Assembly (NCBI GenBank): GCA_963726065.1
Contig: CAVSAU010000002.1
Span: 186,001-250,000, forward strand
Direction of reading: 5' to 3'
DNA length: 64,000 nucleotides
Source of the DNA: Neomesorhizobium sp963726065
GTDB lineage: Bacteria; Pseudomonadota; Alphaproteobacteria; Rhizobiales; Rhizobiaceae
Position numbers and translations under genes: made by a program. Below the pieces are notes generated by a model, which had not been told where the DNA came from, made no database searches, and worked only from the letters and a program-made list of their open reading frames with translations. Position 1 is the first letter of the stretch, and the number at the start of each line of letters is the position of its first letter. This document shows positions 1-7,727 of this stretch, one piece after another.

Positions 1-25
1 CGAGTGCGGGCGCAGCCATGCGCCG

Positions 26-1078
26 TCAGGTCGCTTCGAGCACCATGTTGAGCGGGGTCTGGGCGGCGCGTCGGACACGGGTGAAGCCACCGGAGCGGAT
101 CACCTCGGTCAGCCGCTTCTCGCCGGCTTGCGCGCCGAGCGCGAGCCCGGTCTCCTGCGCCAGCGAAGTGGGAACGCAGATCATCGTCGAGGCCGAGTAG
201 TAGAGCCGCCCGACCGGGTTGATATTGTCCTCCAGCGTGTCGCTCGGCCATCGGCTCGACCACCATCCAGGTGCCGCCGTCTTTCAGCGCCTTGCGGATA
301 TGCGCCGCGGCGGTCTTCGGATCGCCCATGTCGTGCAGGCAATCGAAACAGGTGATCAGATCGAAGTCGCGCCCCTCGAAGTCCTGCGCACGCCCGACCT
401 CGAAGTTGAGGTTCGCAATGCCATGCGCCCGGGCGTGCGCGGTCGCGGCGGCAATCGATGCCGGGTGGAAGTCGTAGCCGGTAAACCTGGAATTGGGGAA
501 CGCCTGCGCCATCAGGATAGTCGACAGCCCGTGTCCACACCCCACGTCGGCCACCGTCGCGCCCGCCTTCAGCTTGTCGGTGACGCCATCGAGCGCCGGC
601 AGCCACTCCTGCACGAGGGCATTGACGTAACCCGGCCGGAACAGCCGCGCCACGGCGCAGAACATGCAGCCGGCCTGTTCGCCCCAGGCGACGCCCGCGG
701 CCGGTCTTGAAGGCCGCCTGCACCTTGGGCTGGTTCTCGACCATCGCGGCAGCGGTGTCGAACGCGCCGATCAGATTGACCGGGCTGTCGGGCTCCGCGA
801 ACACGAACGCCTGCTCGGGCGTCAGCGAGAACCGTCCGTCCTCGTAGTGCACGTAGCCCGAGGCCGCCTGCGCGGCCAGCCACTCGCGCACGTAGCGGGG
901 CGCGCATCCCGCGGCCTTCGCCAAGTTCATCCGGCGTCGACGGCCCGATTTCCTTGAGGGTCCTGTACAGGCCGAGGGTATCCCCGATCCGCACCAGCGG
1001 CACGCTGACCGCGCCGCCAAGGTCGCCAAGGATTCGGCCAACGAGGTCGTTGAGCGTCGCTTCGTTTAGTTGTGTCAT
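26..1078 (-). CDS. class I SAM-dependent methyltransferase with N-terminal winged-helix domain (frameshifted here)
   Basis: The protein starts MTQLNEATLNDLVGRILGD at an ATG at 1078 and would end with LEAT before a TGA at 26-28. The first third resembles the helix-turn-helix dimerisation domain of regulator-like methyltransferases. The middle carries the SAM-binding glycine motif VADVGCGHG and, further on, FDLITCFDCLHDMG. Reading it through needs three frame changes, near 918, 702 and 252; each is explained by one extra base when the codons are followed. Substrate unknown. It lies downstream of a hydrolase/LuxR regulator on the same strand with a 185-base gap holding a GGGAC palindrome, so it may be that regulator's target. 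The frame changes look like sequence error rather than decay, because the protein motifs stay intact on both sides. Confidence 0.75.
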
Positions 1079-1202
1079 GCTGAGTTCCTCCTCGTCCCCC
1101 GGGCGGCGTCTTGCCGCTCCGTCGGCGCAAGGATGAGACCTGCTCCCGGCGGCGGGCATGAGGCGTCCGTCCCGCGGGGGCAGAGAAAATCCCGACAAGC
1201 CT

Positions 1203-1216
1203 GGGACAGATGTCCC
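1203..1216. promoter_or_regulatory. GGGAC-N4-GTCCC palindrome
   Basis: A perfect 5-bp inverted repeat with a 4-base centre lies in the gap between the LuxR-type regulator and the methyltransferase, about 125 bases upstream of the methyltransferase start. A related half site, CGGGAC, occurs about 15-20 bases away. The position suits an operator for the adjacent regulator; that role is inferred. Confidence 0.3.
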
Positions 1217-1263
1217 GAATGCCAGGCCCGGGACGAGGTCGACGCGTCCGCAGTGCTTAGCAA

Positions 1264-2323
1264 CTATCCGGACAGCGTCATCACGATCGCCTGCGAGCGG
1301 CTATGGACCCCCAGTTTGCCGAAGATCACCGACAGCTGGTTGCGTACGGTCTTCTCGCTCTTGCCGAGGCGTTCGGCGATGGAGCGGTTGTCGAGCCCCT
1401 CGGCGACGAGGTTCAGAAAGCGCCGCCTCGGCGGGCGTCAGGCCGGCCTCGCGGACTGCGCGCGGCTGCTTGGGCTGCTGCTGCCCGAGGAAGGCGGCAA
1501 GCTCGGCCTGGAACACTGTCCAGGCCGGTTCGTCCGGCAAGAGCACGTGGTTCTTGCTGTCGAGCGGCACGAAGCGCGCGCCCGGGATCGCGGCCGCGAG
1601 CTTGCAGCCTTCGTCGAACGGCACACGCATGTCGCCGCGGCAATGCGCGATCAGCGTCGGGACGCGGAGCTTTGCCGCAAGGTCCAGCACGTCGATCCCC
1701 TGCATCTGCCAAAGCAGTTGCGCGGCGACGTCGGCAGTGGCCGTCACACGCTCGAGATCGCCCCACCAGCGATGCTGTTCGGGCGTTCCGTCGGGTATGA
1801 AGAGATTGGTGAAGAACTGGCAGAACGCCGGATTGTCGCGCCCCCAGCCGATGCGGATGAAGTTGACGAGAGTCTCGGCCTCCAGCCGCTCGGCATCCGT
1901 CTGTGCCCGAGCCCGCCCACCCTGACCGTAAGCGTTCAGAAGCACCAGATGCGATACGCGCTCGGGATGCTTCAGTGCATAGGCGATGGCGAGAGCGCCG
2001 CCCTGCGAAAGACCGAGGAGAACGAAGCGCGGCTCCTCGATCGTCGCGGCCACCGCTTCCAGGTCGGTGTGCCATGCTTCCAGCGACAGATCGGCGACAT
2101 GCCGGTCCGACAGGCCGCAGCCGCGCGGATCGTAGCGCACAAACCGGTTGCGCGCCGAAAGCGCCTGGAGCCATGGCCGCCACACCGGGCTTTCGAGATC
2201 GTAGTCGACATGGCTCAGCCAGTGCGCCGCCCGCAGGATCACTGGTCCTTCCCCGCACGATGCGACGGCGATGCGGGTGCCGTCGGCGGAGTTGCAGAAC
2301 CGTATGCTCTGGCTGAGTTTCAT
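1264..2323 (-). CDS. alpha/beta-hydrolase fused to LuxR-type HTH (one frameshift)
   Basis: Residues 1-270 form an alpha/beta-hydrolase: YDPRGCGLSD precedes the nucleophile elbow GLSQGG, followed by HCRGDMRVPF (acid region) and NHVLLPDEPAW (catalytic His region). It ends in a LuxR/NarL DNA-binding domain, readable after a one-base shift near 1420: LTPAEAA, then LVAEGLDNRSIAERLGKSEK and TVRNQLSVIFGKLGVHSRSQ, stopping at 1264. Regulators of this build, hydrolase sensor plus LuxR output, are known in proteobacteria; the hydrolase part is thought to sense or process a small ligand. The ATG at 2323 (MKLSQSIRF) was chosen as the start. The probable target is the methyltransferase downstream. Confidence 0.75.
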
Positions 2324-2543
2324 CGGCCGAAGATATCGCAAGCGGATCGTCGCGCAACAGGGCCTGCCCGTGACAGTGCTGGAGGAGTATGAACCTCCGC
2401 TGCTTCCGGCTAGTCTGGTCTATCCAAGACAACGCAAGGCGCCACCGAAGCAACGCGCCTTTCTTGCACTAGACGTTCGAACCTGGCTTTTCACGAATGC
2501 AAAGGTTTGACCCAAGGCGGAACAGGTTTCGAGTGGCCAACCC

Positions 2544-5500
2544 ATGAGCGCCCTCGCGGGAATGGAAATGCCCTTTCGCTGGCTGAGCCGGCTGCCTGTC
2601 CCCAACGATCGCATTGGGCATCTCGTGCTCAGCGCCTTCCTGCTGGCGACCGCAAACACCTTCGGTTCTTCCCTCGCGGCTGCCCGGTTCCTATCGACCC
2701 AAGGTGGCGAGGGGATCGCCATCTACTACATCGTGTTCGCACTCGTCTCCATACCCGCCTGGGCAGTCTATGCCCGGATGATCGACCGCGGCAGCCGTGT
2801 TGTCCTGCTGCAGCGGTTCATGGCGACCGTCATCGTGACGACGTCGTTGCTGATCCTCGCCAGCGGGTTTGGCGGCACGGCGGCGGACTACTCGCTCTAC
2901 GCCGGAATCAGCGTTTTGGAGTCCCTGCTCTACAGCGTCTTTCAAGTGGTGCTGATCGACTATCTGACCGCGCGCGAAATGACGCGCTATTCGACGCGTG
3001 TCGCTGTCGCGCTGTCGGCAGGGGGAATGGTGGGCGGCAGCCTCGCCGGCTTGCTCGCGGGTTTCATTTCGCCCTTCTGGCTGCTCTTCGGCATGCCGCT
3101 GATACTGTGCCTCTGCCTCGCGCATCTGGCCTTGCTCTCTCGCCGCTGGAAGCCCGCCGGCGAAAGGGAGGAGCAAGGGGACTCGGGAATAGTCGAAAAC
3201 CTTCGCAGTATCGGCGGCATCATGCGGGGGTCTTTGACAGCAGCTCTGCTTTCAATCGCACTTTTCCTGAATATCGTTACGCAATGCGTCGCCGAATATA
3301 TGGTCTTCAACATCTATACCGACAGTTTTCCAGACGAGCAGGCGCTAGCCAAATTCTTCGGGCTGATGAGCGGCGCCCTGAATTTTGTCGGGATGGCGAT
3401 CGGCCTATGGCTGACCGACCCGCTGATGCGAAGGCTCGGCGTCGCGCGCATGAACCTGGTCTTCCCGGCCGCATGCGGCGTGAGCTTCATCGCCATGCTT
3501 GCCAGTCCGCTGCTGCCGGTCGCGATGTTTGCGCATGTCGTCTATGACGGCCTTTCCAACAATATCGATGCGCCCGTCACGGCAATCAACTACAACGCGG
3601 TGCCAGGGCGCTTCGCCAGCCGGCTGCGCGCCTTCAACGACAGCCTGATCTATCCGATCGCGTTGGCCGTATCCGGGCTGCTGGTCTGGGTGGTCGCGCA
3701 ACGCGCGGGCTTTTTCGGCGTCGGCGTGCTCGGCGCTGTGCTTAGCCTGTGCTTCCTCGCATGCGGATGGGGTATCGGCTGGCGCTATGTCAGCGGGCTT
3801 GTAGGGATACTGCGCGAGGGGGCTGTCGATCTCGATCGGGAAGAGTTCCTGATGCGCGAAGCATCAGCGGTCGCCGCGACAAACAGCGCGGACCTCGCCG
3901 TGATGCTGAAGGGGCAGGACAAGACCGCGACCGAACTTGCGCTCCGCATCGTTGCGCATACCCCGATAGGACCATTCCTCGAACCGATAGCCGAGAAACT
4001 CGCGACGTCGGGCGACGAAACGGTCATCGCCCTGGCTCGCGGAGGCGACCGGCATGCGGCAGATCTGCTGACGCTCTGGCCCGCCGCGGAACTGGCGCTG
4101 CGCGTTCGCATCGCCCAGTACCTTGTGGCGGTAGGACGATCTCTCCCCGAGGATCGGGATGACCGGGCGCCTGTGATGATCGCGCTCGACCTGGCTGCAC
4201 GCCTCGGCAAGTCACCGGATACGGCGCAGGCGCTCGTGACGATGGCCCAGTCTCGATTGGAGGTGGCCACGGCACTGTTGCCGGTCGCCGCCGCGCGGCG
4301 GGACGACGCGTTCATGCCGATGCTCGTCGGCATCATTCGCAACCATGCTTCGCTTGAAGAGGCTCTGGTCAAGACGATCGCCGCCCTGCCTTATCCCAAG
4401 TCGGGCAGTGCCGGGCTGCAGCAGGATCTGCTCGAGGAAGCCGTGCGTGCCACCAACACGGGACGAAGAGTAATTGGCTATCACCTTGCAGCGCGGGGAG
4501 GCTGGCCGGCGGAGCGCATCGCTGTCGGGCTGACGGACCGGGATGAATCGGTGCGCCGCGTCGCGATAGCTGCGTTGGTCGCACGCAGGGATTCCGCGGC
4601 AGCGGTATTGCCTTTGCTGCGAGACGAGAATCCGTCTGTCCGCCTCGCCGCCATCGAGGTGCTTGGGCATGTGGGTGCTACCGAAGCCCTGTTCAGCTAC
4701 CTGCAGAAAGACGCCTTTCCCCGTATCGCCAGGTATGGCCAATGGCGCCAGGCGGTACCGGAGGGCGAGGTCGCCTGGGCCGCGATCGCCAGAATTGCAA
4801 TGGCGGAGGCCAATCAGGCGGCGATCGACGAGGTGCTGGTAACGCTTGCCGCACTCGGCCACAAGCACACTGTCAGCTATATCCGTCGCTTCCTGGGCGC
4901 CAGCGACGAGCGCATGCGCGCTCGGGCGGCGGAGGCGATTACCGCCGTCGACCAGCGGCGGTTGGTGACGCCGCTCATCCCGCTGCTTGACGGCGATACC
5001 GCCAAGCGGGGCAAAATCCCGCCCCTTGAATCCGTGCTCGACGCCATGAGCACCTCCTCGTTGCCCTGGCTGCGCCGGGCCGCTGTTGCCGCACGATCAT
5101 TGGAGCCCGACATGCCGAATGCCGAACACGGTTTGCTCGACCGCCTGCTTTTCCTGCGCAGTGTGCCAATTTTCGAAAGCTGCTCGCTCGATGACCTGTA
5201 TGCGATGCAGCAGGTCATGAAGCGCGCCGACTACCTGTCCGACGAGGTTATCGTCGAGCAGGGCGCGCATGGCGAGGAGCTTTTTGTCCTCCTTGAAGGC
5301 GAAGTCAAAGTAAGACAGCGCGGTGCTTCGGGCTTTACCGACTTTGCGACGCTGAAACCCGGCTCGATGTTCGGAGAGATGGCGCTGTTCGGCGAAGGCG
5401 AGCGCTCGGCGGACATAGTTGCTGTCGGCTACGCAAGCTGCCTTGTCCTGGAGCGTTCGCACTTTGAGGATCTTGCCCGGCAACGGCCGGGCATCCTGCT

Positions 5501-5588
5501 GCAGATATGCCGGATGCTGGGCTCAAGACTGCGCACCGCGAACCAGAAAATCCATGAGCTGCAAACAGGCGATCGGAATGGCCGTTAA
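2544..5588 (+). CDS. Npt1/Npt2-like (nucleotide transporter family) membrane protein fused to HEAT repeats and a cyclic-nucleotide-binding domain
   Basis: A 1014-residue protein in three parts. Residues about 25-420 hold roughly 12 hydrophobic segments in the style of MFS or ATP/ADP-translocase-like carriers. Residues about 420-870 are alanine/leucine-rich helical repeats of HEAT type, such as VRRVAIAALVARRDSAAAV and VRLAAIEVLGHVGATEAL. Residues about 880-1000 form a cyclic-nucleotide-binding domain; its phosphate cassette MFGEMALFGEGERSAD at about 943-958 keeps the Gly-Glu and the Arg needed to hold the cyclic phosphate. Proteins of this build are annotated as Npt1/Npt2 family in other bacteria, but substrate and ligand are unknown. 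The ATG at 2544 is followed at once by the transporter part. It stands alone, with the AI-2E gene 96 bases downstream. Confidence 0.75.
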   Translation: MSALAGMEMPFRWLSRLPVPNDRIGHLVLSAFLLATANTFGSSLAAARFLSTQGGEGIAIYYIVFALVSIPAWAVYARMIDRGSRVVLLQRFMATVIVTTSLLILASGFGGTAADYSLYAGISVLESLLYSVFQVVLIDYLTAREMTRYSTRVAVALSAGGMVGGSLAGLLAGFISPFWLLFGMPLILCLCLAHLALLSRRWKPAGEREEQGDSGIVENLRSIGGIMRGSLTAALLSIALFLNIVTQCVAEYMVFNIYTDSFPDEQALAKFFGLMSGALNFVGMAIGLWLTDPLMRRLGVARMNLVFPAACGVSFIAMLASPLLPVAMFAHVVYDGLSNNIDAPVTAINYNAVPGRFASRLRAFNDSLIYPIALAVSGLLVWVVAQRAGFFGVGVLGAVLSLCFLACGWGIGWRYVSGLVGILREGAVDLDREEFLMREASAVAATNSADLAVMLKGQDKTATELALRIVAHTPIGPFLEPIAEKLATSGDETVIALARGGDRHAADLLTLWPAAELALRVRIAQYLVAVGRSLPEDRDDRAPVMIALDLAARLGKSPDTAQALVTMAQSRLEVATALLPVAAARRDDAFMPMLVGIIRNHASLEEALVKTIAALPYPKSGSAGLQQDLLEEAVRATNTGRRVIGYHLAARGGWPAERIAVGLTDRDESVRRVAIAALVARRDSAAAVLPLLRDENPSVRLAAIEVLGHVGATEALFSYLQKDAFPRIARYGQWRQAVPEGEVAWAAIARIAMAEANQAAIDEVLVTLAALGHKHTVSYIRRFLGASDERMRARAAEAITAVDQRRLVTPLIPLLDGDTAKRGKIPPLESVLDAMSTSSLPWLRRAAVAARSLEPDMPNAEHGLLDRLLFLRSVPIFESCSLDDLYAMQQVMKRADYLSDEVIVEQGAHGEELFVLLEGEVKVRQRGASGFTDFATLKPGSMFGEMALFGEGERSADIVAVGYASCLVLERSHFEDLARQRPGILLQICRMLGSRLRTANQKIHELQTGDRNGR

Positions 5589-5684
5589 TGGCGGGCCGGC
5601 GATATGGAACCGGAAGCCCCGCCTGGCGGTTATAGGGCGTGACGCCGCAGCGGATGCGGCCACGCAGGGGAAGTCATCGCGGGA

Positions 5685-7667
5685 ATGAACACGACAACCA
5701 ACGCTCCCGCAGCGTCCTCGCGGGCAAAAGCCAGTGCGATCGGCCCACAGTCGCATGCGCCCGCCGTCACCTATCCAACCCTGATCACCGTCGCTGCAAC
5801 GGTTGCAGCACTTTACTTCGGCAAGGACATCTTCCTGCCGCTTGCGGTGGCCGTGCTGCTGACCTTCGCACTGGCGCCGGTGGTTTCGTGGCTGCGCAAA
5901 TTCCGCTTGCCGCGGCCAGTGGCGGTCATCGCCGTGGTTATCGCCGCCTTCGCCGCGATCGCGCTTTTCGGCACCGTCGTGGCGACCCAGCTCGGCGTGC
6001 TGGCCGAGAACCTGCCGCTCTACCAGTCCAACATCGAGGCCAAGGTGCGCGTCGTCAAGAACGCCAATGTCGGCGAAGGCGTCGTCGACCGCGTCTCGCG
6101 GCTCCTGGAAAGGCTGGGCGCCGAGATCAGGCGCAACGACAACCCGCCGGCGGACGCCAACCCGCCCGGCACAACCGACGCCCCGCAGGTGAAGCCACTG
6201 CCGGTGGAGGTGGTCGAGCCGCAGCTGCAACCTCTGCAGGTGCTGCAGACCATCATCGGGCCGCTGATCGAGCCACTGGCGACCGGCGGCATCATCATCG
6301 TGGTGGTGATCTTCATGCTGATGAAGCGGGAGGATCTGCGCGACCGCTTCATCCGGCTGGTCGGCGCCAGCGACCTGCACCGCACCACCGAGGCGCTGCA
6401 GGATGCCGGCAAGCGGGTCGGCCAATACCTCTTGATGCAGCTGATCGTCAACGTCACCTACGCGATCCCCATCGGCATCGGCCTGTGGATCATCGGGGTG
6501 CCCAACCCGCTGCTGTGGGGGCTGTTGGCGCTGGTGCTGCGCTTCGTGCCCTATATCGGTCCGATCATCGCGGCCGTCTTCCCGCTGCTTCTGGCGCTGG
6601 CCGTCGATCCCGGCTGGACGATGGTGCTGTGGACCGCCGCCTTGTTCGTCGTCGTCGAGCTGATCAGCAACAACGCCATCGAGCCGTGGCTCTATGGCTC
6701 CCGGACCGGCCTGTCGCCGCTGGCCATCATCGTGGCCGCGATCTTCTGGACCTGGCTGTGGGGTCCGCTCGGCCTGCTTCTGTCGACGCCGCTCACCGTG
6801 TGCCTCGTGGTGCTCGGCCGCCATGTGCCGCAATTCGAATTCCTCGACGTGCTGTTCGGCAGCGAGCCGGTGCTGGAGCCGCACGAGGCGCTCTATCAGC
6901 GGCTGCTGGCCGGCGATCCGGACGAAGCGACCGACCGCGCCGAGGAGTTTCTCGCCGACAACGACCTGGTCGCCTTCTACGAGACCGTCGCCATTCCGGC
7001 GCTGTCGCTGGGCGAGACCGATAGGGCGCGCGGCGTGATGGACGACGAGCGCCGCCAGCGCGTCGCCGAAGGCGCCATGACGCTGGTCGACAACCTCGAG
7101 GAATATGCCGAGGAGGAAGCGGCGGAGGAGGACGACGAGGACGGCGAAGAGGCGGAGGAGGAAGGCGAGGACGATGCGGCCGAACTGCCCGACGGCGCCG
7201 GCAAGACGGTGCTCTGCGTCGGCGGCCGCGGCGAGCTCGACGAGGCGTCGGCCGCCATGCTCGCGCAGGTGCTGACCGCGCACGGCGCCACCGCTCGCCT
7301 TGTCGAGACGAGGGCGATCGGCGCAGGTAATATCGGCCGGTTCGACTTCAAGGACGTGCATTCGCTGGTGATCGGCTATCTCAACGCCGATTCCGTCGCC
7401 CATGCCCGCTACATGGTCCGACGCATCAAGCGCGCGCGCAAGACGCTGCGCGTCGGCGTGGCCTTCTGGCTGCCGGCTGAGGACCATTTCAGCGACGCCA
7501 AGCTGATGGCCTCCATCAATTGCGACTTCGTCGCCCACACGATGACGCAGGCGGTGGCGGGCGCGCTTTCGGACGAAGCGGCCGTCGCCATCAAGCCGAC
7601 GCCCAGGCGCATCCCGAAGCGGCGGAAGCCGGCGAAGAGCAAGGCCAAGGCGAAGGAAACGGCGTGA
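5685..7667 (+). CDS. AI-2E family transporter with acidic linker and C-terminal Rossmann-like tail
   Basis: A 660-residue inner-membrane protein of the AI-2E/PerM superfamily. The N-terminal part has hydrophobic pairs beginning YPTLITVAATVAALYFG and DIFLPLAVAVLLTFALAPV. The family's C-terminal helices include LLWGLLALVLRFVPYIGPII and NNAIEPWLYGSRTGLSPLA. Residues about 468-503 are almost all Glu/Asp. After that the chain VLCVGGRGELDEASAAMLAQ...VHSLVIGYLNADS reads like an alpha/beta nucleotide- or cofactor-binding fold not present in ordinary PerM proteins, which are about 350 residues. The family name does not prove autoinducer transport; many members are ion or solute exporters. It is convergent with gyrB. 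Confidence 0.8.
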   Translation: MNTTTNAPAASSRAKASAIGPQSHAPAVTYPTLITVAATVAALYFGKDIFLPLAVAVLLTFALAPVVSWLRKFRLPRPVAVIAVVIAAFAAIALFGTVVATQLGVLAENLPLYQSNIEAKVRVVKNANVGEGVVDRVSRLLERLGAEIRRNDNPPADANPPGTTDAPQVKPLPVEVVEPQLQPLQVLQTIIGPLIEPLATGGIIIVVVIFMLMKREDLRDRFIRLVGASDLHRTTEALQDAGKRVGQYLLMQLIVNVTYAIPIGIGLWIIGVPNPLLWGLLALVLRFVPYIGPIIAAVFPLLLALAVDPGWTMVLWTAALFVVVELISNNAIEPWLYGSRTGLSPLAIIVAAIFWTWLWGPLGLLLSTPLTVCLVVLGRHVPQFEFLDVLFGSEPVLEPHEALYQRLLAGDPDEATDRAEEFLADNDLVAFYETVAIPALSLGETDRARGVMDDERRQRVAEGAMTLVDNLEEYAEEEAAEEDDEDGEEAEEEGEDDAAELPDGAGKTVLCVGGRGELDEASAAMLAQVLTAHGATARLVETRAIGAGNIGRFDFKDVHSLVIGYLNADSVAHARYMVRRIKRARKTLRVGVAFWLPAEDHFSDAKLMASINCDFVAHTMTQAVAGALSDEAAVAIKPTPRRIPKRRKPAKSKAKAKETA

Positions 7668-7675
7668 CGGCCAGC

Positions 7676-7702
7676 CTCCCCCGCCACGTGAAGAACGGGG
7701 AG
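7676..7702. terminator. CTCCCC/GGGGAG hairpin between convergent genes
   Basis: CTCCCCCG (7676-7683) pairs with CGGGGAG (7696-7702), with one bulged C, between the stops of the AI-2E gene and gyrB. It could end transcription from both sides. It also belongs to a set of CTCCCC hairpins seen elsewhere in the window. Confidence 0.4.
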
Positions 7703-7727
7703 AAGGAGGCGTCGGCGGCTTGCCCTA

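Noticed and set aside
5523..7538. A 671-residue open frame on the minus strand across the AI-2E gene
   Set aside because: It is His/Asp/Gly-rich low-complexity sequence typical of the antisense of a GC-rich gene, and the plus strand has a recognised family.
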